Source: Xanthobacteraceae bacterium
Lineage (GTDB): Bacteria > Pseudomonadota > Alphaproteobacteria > Rhizobiales > Xanthobacteraceae
DNA: 64,000 bases
Reading direction: 5' to 3'
Assembly (NCBI GenBank): GCA_019746355.1
Contig: JAIESC010000123.1
Location: forward strand, 4,335-68,334
The position numbers were made by a program, and so were the translations under genes. The notes under the pieces are model-generated. The model saw only the letters and a program-made list of their open reading frames with translations. It was not told the DNA's origin and searched no databases. The number at the start of each line of letters is the position of its first letter. Position 1 is the first letter of the stretch. Shown piece after piece: positions 8,381 to 16,323 of this stretch.

Positions 8381-9481
8381 TTACGGCTTCGCTTCGGCAA
8401 TGACGCAAACCAGGTTGGCGCCGGGAGGGCCCTGGTGCTCTGCTCCCGCCGATGCAAGGAACATGGTGTCGCCAACGATCGAGGCGACGATCGCGTGCGC
8501 GACGGCCTTGGCCTGAATGCCGGCGAACGGCGCCAGGAAGTCCGAATGCAGGACGTGCCGCTTGCCGCGCACGTTCGTGACGTAGTCGGCTCCCGCATTC
8601 ACAAGAACCGCGGCAATGCGCTTGCGGTCCGCCTCGTTCACGGCTCCGTCAGTCATTCCCAGTCCGGCCTGTGCGAAGGCCTTGCGGGCGCCAGCGATAT
8701 CGAGCTGGTCCTGCATCACGCCGCGCGACGCAACCAGCTTGCCCGGCGCGCCTTCGACGTTGCCGATGACAAGAACGCGGCACGCGACCTGCTCGCCGCC
8801 CGCCGACGTCGAGGCAACGGAGGAGTACAAAGACTTCTCTACGTTGATCACGCCGTCCTTGAGCTTGCTGCGCTCCACTTCGCCCGTCGCAACCGCGACG
8901 CCGAGCGCACAGGCGCCCTTGGCGAGGGACGAAGCAACAACCGGATTCGAGTTGACGACCTTCTGGCCGCGCTTCTCGGCGTCAGCGATGCGGGCCGGCG
9001 TCATCGCCGGGCATTTGATCTCGACGCATTCGACCTGCGACGGATCCGTGATCCCCGCGGCCTTCATCGCCTCGCGCACGGCATCGGCGCAGAGATCGAC
9101 CTGCACCATCGTGCCATATTCCTCAGGCTTGAGCTCGCGCGAGCTGGCAACACCCAGCACCAGACGCTTGCCCTTGCCCGGTGTTCCGCCGGGTTGGCGG
9201 ATGAAGAGATAGATGTGTGGCGACATGATACCGCCGACTCCACCAATCATCATCATCGGGATTTTCGCGAAGACCTCTTTGCGCGAAATTCCGAGTTTTT
9301 CCGAAAGCAGAACTTCCATCGCGAGAGTCGCATATCCGCGGGCGTAAGGATCGCCTTCGGTCTGCGCCATGATCGCAATGATGTGAGCCGGATCGACCTG
9401 CTTGCTGTCGAACAGCGCCGCGACCTGGGATACATCTCCCGGCGAACTCATCGGCACGCCGACAACTCTGGATTCGAACAT
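8381..9481 (-). CDS. ring-opening amidohydrolase (cyanuric acid amidohydrolase/barbiturase family)
   Basis: A 366-residue member of the small AtzD/TrzD/barbiturase family, which opens cyclic ureides (cyanuric acid, barbituric acid) by hydrolysis. Visible signatures are IGGVGGIMSPH (79-89, first serine motif), VEIKCPAMTPARI with Lys156, SSVASTSAGGE (220-230, second-domain serine motif) and AGAEHQGPPG near the end (third serine motif). As I recall the family, each of three pseudo-symmetric domains has a Ser-Lys pair. Here the first lysine position (the KTEGN region) reads AQTEG, with Gln40, and the third (AKAEA) reads VNAGA, so only the second-domain pair seems intact. The substrate is therefore uncertain. 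It heads the minus-strand operon and is divergent from the DUF1116-fdrA operon. Confidence 0.88.
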   Translation of the reverse strand: MFESRVVGVPMSSPGDVSQVAALFDSKQVDPAHIIAIMAQTEGDPYARGYATLAMEVLLSEKLGISRKEVFAKIPMMMIGGVGGIMSPHIYLFIRQPGGTPGKGKRLVLGVASSRELKPEEYGTMVQVDLCADAVREAMKAAGITDPSQVECVEIKCPAMTPARIADAEKRGQKVVNSNPVVASSLAKGACALGVAVATGEVERSKLKDGVINVEKSLYSSVASTSAGGEQVACRVLVIGNVEGAPGKLVASRGVMQDQLDIAGARKAFAQAGLGMTDGAVNEADRKRIAAVLVNAGADYVTNVRGKRHVLHSDFLAPFAGIQAKAVAHAIVASIVGDTMFLASAGAEHQGPPGANLVCVIAEAKP

Positions 9482-9640
9482 TGTATTTACTCCTCCGGGG
9501 TGCTTGTTTGAGGCTGTTTTTGCAGCCTCCCCAAGGTAAATCGGTCGGCTCCAACCTTGTCAAGATAATTTCGAAAATCCGTTTGATTTAAGAGATTGCA
9601 CGGATTATCGTAAAACGAAGAACTCGAAGGAAGAGTGCAA

Positions 9641-9829
9641 ATGAGCTCATCGCAAACCACCGAAGTTGACAAGTTGCTGCAGTCCGAGGTCCGCGTGGTC
9701 AATATCGGCCTGCGCGAATTCGCGCGCGATCTGAAGAGCTGTCAGATTCCATACGTTCACGTCGATTGGTCGCCGCCGGCTGTCACCAATCCGAAAATCG
9801 CGAGCCTTCTCGCCAAGCTCGGCGGATAA
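9641..9829 (+). CDS. 62-residue protein preceding DUF1116, possibly a detached FdrA/DUF1116-type segment
   Basis: ATG 9641 is preferred over GTG 9635 because AAGGAAGAG ends 6 nt before it. The product is small and soluble, with the core VVNIGLREFARDLKSCQIP followed by YVHVDWSPPAVTNPKIASLL. The stop is one base before the DUF1116 start, so it is the first gene of the operon and probably translationally coupled. I recall similar 'NIGL-FA...VDW-PPA' stretches attached to some FdrA/DUF1116-type proteins, while the FdrA encoded here (500 residues) appears to lack one. A subunit of the carbamoyltransferase-like complex is therefore likely, but this rests on memory of the family and not on a search. 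Confidence 0.7.
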   Translation: MSSSQTTEVDKLLQSEVRVVNIGLREFARDLKSCQIPYVHVDWSPPAVTNPKIASLLAKLGG

Positions 9830-9830
9830 G

Positions 9831-11096
9831 ATGTCGAAAGCTGAAAATCTGACCGACAAAATCACAAGGGCCAACCAAGAGGCCCATCGGCGCATCGCGC
9901 GAAGCGAGCCTGTCCTCGTCGACGTGAAGCTCGCGAAAGACGCGATCCCTCACCTCGCTGATCGCACCGTGCTGCATGCCGGCCCCCCGATCACCTGGGA
10001 CCGGATGTGCGGACCGATGCGCGGCGCAGTCGCCGGAGCCATCGTCTTTGAAGGCTGGGCAAAGAATCTCGACGACGCGACGAAGCTCGCGGCATCGGGC
10101 GAAATCAAGTTCGAGCCGAACCATCACTACAATGGCGTCGGGCCGATGACCGGCATGACGACCCGCAACATGGCCGTGCTTGTCGTTGAGAACCGCGCTT
10201 TCGGAAATTTCTCGTTCTGTACCGTCAATGAAGGCATGGGCAACGTCATGCGCTTCGGCGGCAACGATCAGGAAGTCGTCGATCGCTTGAAATGGATTGC
10301 CAATGTTGCCGGCCCGGCGCTCGGCGCCGCGATCCGCCAGCGCAAAGGCATTCCGCTGAAGAACATCATCGCCCGCGGCCTTTCGATGGGCGACGAAATG
10401 CACATGCGCAATGCGGCCTGCACCGGTCTTATTATCCGCGAGCTTGCCGCCGACCTTGCCGAGACGGCCCAGACCGATCTTGGCAGGATCATGCGTTTCA
10501 TGTCCGGCAACGACATGTTCTTCCTGAACATTGTAATGGCGATGGGCAAGGCGATGGCCGACGCCGCGCACGGGATCGAGCATTCGACCGTCGTGACGAC
10601 CATGGCGCGGAACGGCACTGATTTCGGAATCCGTCTCAGTTCAACCGGCGACCATTGGTTCACAGGTCCTGCGCAGATGGCGCAGGGCATGCTGTTCGCA
10701 GGTTTCACGGAGGAAGACGGAAATCCCGACATCGGCGATTCCTGCATCACCGAAACGGTCGGCCTTGGCGGTTTTGCCATGGCGGCGTCACCGGCTGTTG
10801 TCGGCTTTCTCGGTGCAGGCTCACTCAACGATGCGATCGCTCACACGAAGAGCATGACCGAGATTACGGTCGGGCCCAATCCTGAGTGGACGCTACCGAC
10901 ACTGAGCATGATGGGCGTCCCGACCGGCATCGATATCCGCAAGGTGCTGTCGACCGGGCTTCTTCCCGTCATCAACACCGCAATCACCAACAAACGGCCA
11001 GGCAAGGGGCAGATCGGCGCGGGTGTCGTCTATCCGCCGCTCGTCTGCTTCGAGCAGGCCCTGCTGAAGTTCGGCGAAATGAATGGAGCACTTTGA
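9831..11096 (+). CDS. allG: DUF1116 protein, AllG-like subunit of an oxamate-type carbamoyltransferase
   Basis: A 421-residue DUF1116 (YlbE/AllG) protein. Conserved stretches include GPPITWDRMCGPMRGAV (63-79), NHHYNGVGPMTGMTT, VNEGMGNVMRFGG, ARGLSMGDEMHMRN and GVPTGIDIRKVLSTG. In E. coli the three proteins AllF, AllG and AllH together form the oxamate carbamoyltransferase (oxalurate + phosphate giving oxamate + carbamoyl phosphate). Here the gene is coupled to the small upstream gene (1-nt gap) and to fdrA (2-nt gap). A paralogue lies at 14089-15339. The true acceptor and donor in this organism are inferred only. Confidence 0.85.
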   Translation: MSKAENLTDKITRANQEAHRRIARSEPVLVDVKLAKDAIPHLADRTVLHAGPPITWDRMCGPMRGAVAGAIVFEGWAKNLDDATKLAASGEIKFEPNHHYNGVGPMTGMTTRNMAVLVVENRAFGNFSFCTVNEGMGNVMRFGGNDQEVVDRLKWIANVAGPALGAAIRQRKGIPLKNIIARGLSMGDEMHMRNAACTGLIIRELAADLAETAQTDLGRIMRFMSGNDMFFLNIVMAMGKAMADAAHGIEHSTVVTTMARNGTDFGIRLSSTGDHWFTGPAQMAQGMLFAGFTEEDGNPDIGDSCITETVGLGGFAMAASPAVVGFLGAGSLNDAIAHTKSMTEITVGPNPEWTLPTLSMMGVPTGIDIRKVLSTGLLPVINTAITNKRPGKGQIGAGVVYPPLVCFEQALLKFGEMNGAL

Positions 11097-11098
11097 GT

Positions 11099-12601
11099 AT
11101 GACCACTCTCGTCAATAGAGTTCGCCGCACGTTCTACATGGACTCGGTCGCGCTGATGCGGATTTCCCGCACGATTTCGTCTCAGCCCGGCGTTCAGACG
11201 GCGGCCCTCATGATCGGCTCCGCCACCAACAAGAAACTAATGCAAGGCGCGGGCCTGCTCAACAACGATGGCGACAGTGCCGGCGCGAACGATCTCGTTC
11301 TTGCCGTGCGCGCCGACGACGAGAAAAGCGCACTCGACGCCATCAAGGAGGCGGAGACGCTTCTTGATGCGCCGACGACGTCGGGCGGCGACGGGGATGA
11401 ATGGCATCCGAAGACGATCGACACTGCGTTGCAGCAGCTCCCTGGCGTCAACGTGGCGCTGATCTCGGTGCCAGGCGAATTCGCCGCGGCCGAAGCGCGT
11501 CGCGCGCTCGATCGCGGGCTGCATGTGATGATGTTCAGCGACAACGTTCCGGTCGAGGACGAGGTCGCGCTCAAGCAGGAAGCGAAACGCCGCGGCCTGT
11601 TGATGATGGGTCCGGACTGCGGCACGGCGATTATCGGCGGGGTGCCGCTGGCATTCGCCAACGTCATCGCGCGTGGCGACGTCGGCATTGTCGGCGCCTC
11701 GGGAACCGGGCTGCAGGAAGTTTCAACTTTGCTTGCCCGCAACGGAAAAGGCGTTTCGCATGCGATCGGTGTCGGTGGACGCGATCTCAAGCAGGCAGTC
11801 GGCGGAATCACGACTTTGATGGCGATCGATGCACTCGATCGCGATCCTGGCACGCAACAGATCGTGCTGATCTCGAAACCGCCGGAGCCTTCGGTAGCGA
11901 AGACGATTCTTGATCGCGTCGGGCAGAGCAAAAAGAAATTCGCAATCTGCTTCATCGGTGCCGAGGACATGTCGGTGCCGGCGAACGCGACACTTTCGTC
12001 GGAGCTCCGTTCGACCGCCGAGAGCGCGCTGGGCGGCAAGAAAATTGCGTGGGCAGGCTCGGCGCCCCGGGCGGCCGATATTGCCAAGACCGCCAAAGGC
12101 GGCCGCAAGCGCGTCAAGGGGCTTTTCTCCGGAGGCACATTGTGCGCCGAAGCGCAGGTCTTCTTCCGCAAGGCCGGTGTGCCCGTCGCATCGAACGTGC
12201 CGATCCCTGGTGTCGGCAAGCCGAGCGGATCTGATAAGCACGTTCTCCTCGATCTCGGTGACGACGAATACACGGTCGGGCGACCGCACCCGATGATCGA
12301 TCCGACGCTGCGCAATCAGATGTTCGGCGAAGCCATGAAGGATGGGGAAACCGCGATCATCCTCTTTGACGTCGTGATCGGATACGGAGCCAATTCCGAC
12401 CCGGCTGGTGATCTCGTTGCGCAGCTACCCGCGGCAAATGCCCGTGATGTGATCCTCATCGCCTCGGTGTGCGGCACAGAGCAGGACCCGCAAGGCTATT
12501 CTCGCCAAGTGCAACTGCTGAAGGATGCAGGTGTCATCGTTGCGCCCTCGAACGCCCATGCGGCCGAGCTGGCAATCGAGGTGCTTGGTAAAATTTCCTG
12601 A
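11099..12601 (+). CDS. fdrA: FdrA (AllF-like), succinyl-CoA synthetase-related carbamoyltransferase subunit
   Basis: A 500-residue FdrA/AllF homologue related to the alpha subunit of succinyl-CoA synthetase. Start ATG 11099 lies 2 nt after the DUF1116 stop, with GGAG about 10 nt upstream. Key stretches are MMGPDCGTAIIGGVPLAFAN (169-188), GDVGIVGASGTGLQEVS (193-209, nucleotide/phosphate-loop-like) and GVGGRDLKQAVGG. In the known system FdrA works with the DUF1116 and DUF2877 proteins to transfer a carbamoyl group to phosphate. The 3' end of the gene together with its terminator is tandemly duplicated just downstream. E. coli FdrA is somewhat longer, as I recall; the missing C-terminal portion may correspond to the separate 62-residue protein. 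Confidence 0.88.
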   Translation: MTTLVNRVRRTFYMDSVALMRISRTISSQPGVQTAALMIGSATNKKLMQGAGLLNNDGDSAGANDLVLAVRADDEKSALDAIKEAETLLDAPTTSGGDGDEWHPKTIDTALQQLPGVNVALISVPGEFAAAEARRALDRGLHVMMFSDNVPVEDEVALKQEAKRRGLLMMGPDCGTAIIGGVPLAFANVIARGDVGIVGASGTGLQEVSTLLARNGKGVSHAIGVGGRDLKQAVGGITTLMAIDALDRDPGTQQIVLISKPPEPSVAKTILDRVGQSKKKFAICFIGAEDMSVPANATLSSELRSTAESALGGKKIAWAGSAPRAADIAKTAKGGRKRVKGLFSGGTLCAEAQVFFRKAGVPVASNVPIPGVGKPSGSDKHVLLDLGDDEYTVGRPHPMIDPTLRNQMFGEAMKDGETAIILFDVVIGYGANSDPAGDLVAQLPAANARDVILIASVCGTEQDPQGYSRQVQLLKDAGVIVAPSNAHAAELAIEVLGKIS

Positions 12602-12882
12602 GAAAATCTAAAGTTGATGCGGCGGGTATCTCCCGCCGCATCAACTGATCGATTTGATTGTCCAGTTACCGCGGCTCTTGCCTGCGATCTGATCCTCATC
12701 GCCTCGGTGTGCGTGGCACAGAGCGGGACGCGCAAGGCATTCTCGCCAGGCGCAGCTGCTGAAGGACGCAGATATCATTGTTGCGTCCTTGAACGCCCGT
12801 GTGGCCGAGTTGGCCGTAGAGGCGCTTGGTAAAATTTCCTGAGAAAATCCAAAAAAATGCGGCGGGCATCTCCCGCCGCATC
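12409..12882 (+). repeat. tandem duplication of the fdrA 3' end plus terminator
   Basis: Copy 1 (about 12409-12646) is the last ~190 bp of fdrA and its terminator. Copy 2 (about 12648-12882) starts 2 bp later and repeats it in the same order: GATCCTCATCGCCTCGGTGT, a degraded coding tail, GGTAAAATTTCCTGAGAAAATC and then the GCGGCGGG hairpin. Copy 2 has many substitutions and small indels that break the reading frame, so it is non-coding. The duplication is old, but the hairpin and the stop-codon region are the best preserved parts. Confidence 0.88.
12612..12646 (+). terminator. hairpin after fdrA (copy 1)
   Basis: A perfect 15-bp inverted repeat, AGTTGATGCGGCGGG against CCCGCCGCATCAACT with a 5-nt loop, begins 10 nt after the fdrA stop. 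No strong T-run follows, so it may work poorly alone; the duplicate hairpin downstream does have one. Confidence 0.75.
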
Positions 12883-12889
12883 TATTTTT
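12851..12889. terminator. bidirectional terminator between fdrA and carbamate kinase gene
   Basis: ATGCGGCGGG and CCCGCCGCAT pair around a short loop, with an A-run before the stem and CTATTTTT after it, so it can stop transcription from both strands. It lies between the convergent fdrA and carbamate kinase genes and derives from the duplicated fdrA terminator. Confidence 0.82.
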
Positions 12890-12905
12890 CGCCGCTGTTG
12901 CCGCT

Positions 12906-13868
12906 TCAGTCGGCGACGATATGCGTTCCGGTTTCGCCGCGCAGCACTGACACGGCGTCCTCGAGGCGGCCGATCATCACGCGGCGGCCACCGCCCTTGA
13001 GAAACTGGATGCCGGCATCGACCTTGGGGCCCATGCTGCCGGGAGGGAAATGCCCTTCCGCGTGAAGTTTCTCGATTTCGGAGAGCGAAACCCGGTCGAG
13101 CGCCTTCTGGTTCAGCTTGCCATAGTTGATGGCCACGCGTGGCACGGAGGTGAGGATCATCAGGTCGTCGATCTTAAGGACATTCGCCATCAGCGCGGAC
13201 GTACGATCCTTGTCGATCACCGCCTCGACACCGTGGCGTTGACTGCGGCCGCTGCGCACGACCGGCACGCCGCCACCACCTCCAGCGATCACGACCGCGC
13301 CGCTCTTGGCGACCGTATTGATCAACGAGATGTCGACGATGTGCTTGGGAAGCGGGGAAGGCACCACATGCCGCCATCCGCGGCCGGAATCCTCGACCAT
13401 TTTCCATCCCATCTCGGCCATGAGGGCCTTGGCTTCCTCCTCCGTGTAGAAGTAGCCGATCGGCTTGGTCGGGTTCTTGAATGCGGGGTCTTCGGGGTCG
13501 ACTTCGACTTGCGTCAACAGGCAGACAACGTGGCGCGGATTGCCTTTGGCACGCAGGGCATTTTCCAGCGCCTGCATCAGCAGATAGGCGATGCCGCCCT
13601 GGCTATGCGCCACGCATATGTCCAGCGACATCGGCTCGACGCGCTGGCGTGCGATCGACTGCCGCATCAGGATCTTGCCGACGACCGGGCCGTTGCCGTG
13701 CGTGATGATGAGCTCGGTGTTGAGTTCCATCAGCGGCAATAGGGCATTGCCGAGAGTGGCGGCGACATCCGCCTGCTCAGTCGGAGTTCCGCGAATGCCC
13801 TCCGGATGCGTCGCGTTTCCGCCAATGGCGATGATCAATCGAGAAGGAATTCCATCGCTATTAGACAT
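12906..13868 (-). CDS. arcC: carbamate kinase
   Basis: A 320-residue carbamate kinase (ADP + carbamoyl phosphate giving ATP + carbamate), normal family length. Motifs are IIAIGGNA at the N-terminus, THGNGPVVGKIL (family THGNGPQVG, here with Val), IAGGGGGVPVV, AVIDKDRTSALMA and the C-terminal GSMGPKVDAGIQFL. Start ATG 13868 has GAGG 9-12 nt upstream; the frame continues further up without conserved sequence. In E. coli the fdrA-ylbE-ylbF genes are followed by a carbamate kinase gene (ybcF/allK), and the same partnership here argues that the cluster conserves energy from carbamoyl phosphate. The gene is convergent with fdrA and divergent from the second DUF1116 gene. Confidence 0.93.
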   Translation of the reverse strand: MSNSDGIPSRLIIAIGGNATHPEGIRGTPTEQADVAATLGNALLPLMELNTELIITHGNGPVVGKILMRQSIARQRVEPMSLDICVAHSQGGIAYLLMQALENALRAKGNPRHVVCLLTQVEVDPEDPAFKNPTKPIGYFYTEEEAKALMAEMGWKMVEDSGRGWRHVVPSPLPKHIVDISLINTVAKSGAVVIAGGGGGVPVVRSGRSQRHGVEAVIDKDRTSALMANVLKIDDLMILTSVPRVAINYGKLNQKALDRVSLSEIEKLHAEGHFPPGSMGPKVDAGIQFLKGGGRRVMIGRLEDAVSVLRGETGTHIVAD

Positions 13869-13971
13869 CGAGCGTTCCCTCAATTGCTGCACACCCGTCC
13901 CCCATCGAGACGGGCAGGTAATCATTCTAGGGAGGGTATTTGCCAGACGCAATTTATTTCGAAATTTTTTG

Positions 13972-13991
13972 AGTTACCGATATTTGTAACT
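13972..13991. promoter_or_regulatory. candidate operator, inverted repeat AGTTAC-N8-GTAACT
   Basis: A perfect 6-bp-arm inverted repeat in the divergent region between the carbamate kinase and second DUF1116 genes. ATTTCGAAAT, itself palindromic, lies just left of it (13956-13965). The GntR regulator encoded at 15378 in the same cluster is the obvious candidate to bind here. No experimental or comparative support is available from the window alone. Confidence 0.4.
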
Positions 13992-14088
13992 TTATCGATG
14001 TTTCTTGCGTGCCCGGAATTGTCGGGTTATTGCTATTGCCTGCGGCAAGCCGCCGGGATTCTGTTTGTAGTGATCAGGAGGACTTCCT

Positions 14089-15339
14089 TTGGATAACATT
14101 GAAACCGCAAACAAGGAGGCGGTGAGCCGCATCTTCCAGGCGGAACCGGTGCTCGTCGATGTCCAGCGTGCCGGCGACGTTATTCCCAATCTGACGGCCA
14201 AGATGATTCTGCATTCCGGCCCCCCCATCACCTGGGATCGGATGTGCGGACCGATGCGCGGCGCCGTGTGCGGTATTGCGGTGTTCGAAGGCTGGGCGAA
14301 GGACCTCAAGGAGGCGGAAGCGGCCGCCGCTGCGGGTGAGTATGCATTTCACCCCAACCACCATTTCGGCGCCGTCGGCCCCATGACCGGGATGACGACG
14401 ATGAGCCAACCGGTTTTCATCGTCGAGAACCGCGCCTTTGGAAACCGCGCCTATTGCACGATCAATGAAGGCCTGGGCAAGGTGATGCGCTTCGGCGGAA
14501 ACGACGCGGAAGTGCTCAATCGCCTGCGCTGGACCAAGGAAACGCTCGGACCTGCTTTGTCGGCAGCGCTCAAAGCGACCAGCGGCATTCCGCTCAAGAG
14601 CATCATCGCGCGAGGGCTCGCGATGGGCGACGAAATGCATCAGCGCAATGTCGCCTGCTCGTCGCTGTTCCTGCGCGAGATTGCGCCGTTCCTTGCGCAA
14701 ACCTCCACCGATCAGAAACAGCTTACCGAGATCCTGGCCTTCATCGGAAAGAACGATCAGTTCTTCCTCAACATCGCGATGGCGATGGGTAAGTCCATGA
14801 CCGATCCCGCCTATGGGATCAAAGGGTCAACCATCGTCACGGTCATGTGCCGCAACGGCACGGATTTCGGTGTGCGTGTCAGCGGCACCGGCGACACCTG
14901 GTACACCGCACCGGTAGAGATGCCGGTCGGACTTTATTTCCCGGGCTATTCGGAGAAGGACGCCAACCCGGACATGGGCGATTCGGCGATTGTCGAAACG
15001 ATCGGGCTTGGTGGTTTCGCGATGGCAACGGCGACGGCGGTGGCGGGTTTTGTTGGCGCCGGGAAGGCCAGTGAAGCTGCGCAATATACGAAAACGATGT
15101 ATGAGATCGCCGCCAGCCGCAATCCAGAATGGACCATGCCGAATCTCGATTACGCTGGCGTTCCAACCGGCATCGATATTCGCAAGGTCCTGCAAACCGG
15201 CATGGCGCCAGTGATCAATACGGGCATCGCACACAAACAGCCGGGTGTCGGCCAGGTCGGCGCTGGCATCGTGCGCGCGCCGATGGCTTGTTTCGAGCGG
15301 GCGCTCGCCGGGATTGCAGACTCGCTTGGCGTGACCTAA
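14089..15339 (+). CDS. second DUF1116 (AllG-like) protein
   Basis: A 416-residue paralogue of the 9831 gene, collinear through all motifs (GPPITWDRMCGPMRGAV, NHHFGAVGPMTGMTT, INEGLGKVMRFGG, ARGLAMGDEMHQRN, GVPTGIDIRKVLQTG). TTG 14089 is chosen as start because AGGAGG lies 7 nt upstream and the N-terminus (DNIETANKEAVSRIF) then aligns with the paralogue. It is followed by a GntR regulator and the AllH-like gene. It may pair with a shared FdrA and AllH to make a second enzyme with another substrate, or replace the first copy under other conditions; both are inference. Confidence 0.85.
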   Translation: MDNIETANKEAVSRIFQAEPVLVDVQRAGDVIPNLTAKMILHSGPPITWDRMCGPMRGAVCGIAVFEGWAKDLKEAEAAAAAGEYAFHPNHHFGAVGPMTGMTTMSQPVFIVENRAFGNRAYCTINEGLGKVMRFGGNDAEVLNRLRWTKETLGPALSAALKATSGIPLKSIIARGLAMGDEMHQRNVACSSLFLREIAPFLAQTSTDQKQLTEILAFIGKNDQFFLNIAMAMGKSMTDPAYGIKGSTIVTVMCRNGTDFGVRVSGTGDTWYTAPVEMPVGLYFPGYSEKDANPDMGDSAIVETIGLGGFAMATATAVAGFVGAGKASEAAQYTKTMYEIAASRNPEWTMPNLDYAGVPTGIDIRKVLQTGMAPVINTGIAHKQPGVGQVGAGIVRAPMACFERALAGIADSLGVT

Positions 15340-15377
15340 ATCACGCTTCTTCTGTTGGGACAGGCAGGGCTATAAAA

Positions 15378-16160
15378 ATGTCAAACATGGGTCGACAGAG
15401 TTTGGGGGCGAACATTCAACCCGCCGCTGACACGCCGACCTTCCCGGTGCGTGAGCCTCAGTCGCGAACGCTTGCCAACGAAGTTTTCGAGAAGCTTCGC
15501 GCCGACATCCTCAGCAGCTCTCTTCCGCCAGGGATGAAGCTGCGGTTTGATGATTTGCGCGAAGCCTATGGCGTTGGATTGAGCCCGCTCCGGGAGGCTC
15601 TGTCGCGCCTGGCGGAAAACCGCCTGGTCGTTGCCACGGGCCAGCGCGGATTCCGCGTTCCGTCGGTTTCGGTCGGCGATATTCTCGATATCGCGATGGT
15701 GCGCAAGCAAGTCGAGGGGCTGGCGCTGCGCCTTTCCATCAAGAACGGTGACGATGCGTGGGAAGCCAGAGTTGTCGCAGCACGATACAAGGTCGAGCTG
15801 CTGGAAAAAGCCGGCAAGAACATCGCCGAGAATGTGTGGGAAAGCCGCCACCGCGAATTCCACCAGACACTCATTTCGGCCTGCAACTCAGAGTGCCTGC
15901 TGCATCTGTATGGGTTGTTGAGCGATCAATTCGACCGATACCGCCGGCTGTCCGCACAGAGCCGGTTGCCGAACGCGCCGCGTTCGCTGATCCACCAGCA
16001 GATCCTCGACGCGGCCTTGAGCCGCAAGGCCAACCTCGCGGTCAAGCTTCTCGGCGATCACATCGACGAAGCAGCCACGCTGATTGTGAATGGTCTTTCC
16101 GATCCGAAAGCCAAGCAGCCACCGAAACCAGGCAAGGTTTCTTCCCGGTCGAAGAGATAA
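15378..16160 (+). CDS. GntR-family regulator, FadR/FCD subfamily
   Basis: A 260-residue regulator. Residues about 35-95 form the GntR winged helix (LANEVFEKLRADILSSSLPP, LREAYGVGLSPLREALSRL). The C-terminal FCD domain shows the usual Asp/Arg/His pattern (VRKQVEGLALRL, REFHQTLISACNSE, LIHQQILDAALSRKANLAV). FCD domains bind small carboxylates, often with a metal. ATG 15378 gives the expected length. Its place between the second DUF1116 gene and the AllH-like gene makes it the probable local regulator of the ureide cluster. The C-terminus ends in a short Lys/Pro-rich tail. Confidence 0.9.
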   Translation: MSNMGRQSLGANIQPAADTPTFPVREPQSRTLANEVFEKLRADILSSSLPPGMKLRFDDLREAYGVGLSPLREALSRLAENRLVVATGQRGFRVPSVSVGDILDIAMVRKQVEGLALRLSIKNGDDAWEARVVAARYKVELLEKAGKNIAENVWESRHREFHQTLISACNSECLLHLYGLLSDQFDRYRRLSAQSRLPNAPRSLIHQQILDAALSRKANLAVKLLGDHIDEAATLIVNGLSDPKAKQPPKPGKVSSRSKR

Positions 16161-16323
16161 CCGCGCCGGCAACGATCCTGCGGATCTTCGCGGTTTAGAC
16201 AGCATTCCAACTGCCTATCCATCAGCTAGAATATTTCGGCGAAATCCATCCTGGTGATTTGGGGCGACCGATCTTTCCTTAACGGTTCTTCTTCGTGGTG
16301 CAATCAAGGCGCTGAAGCAACCT

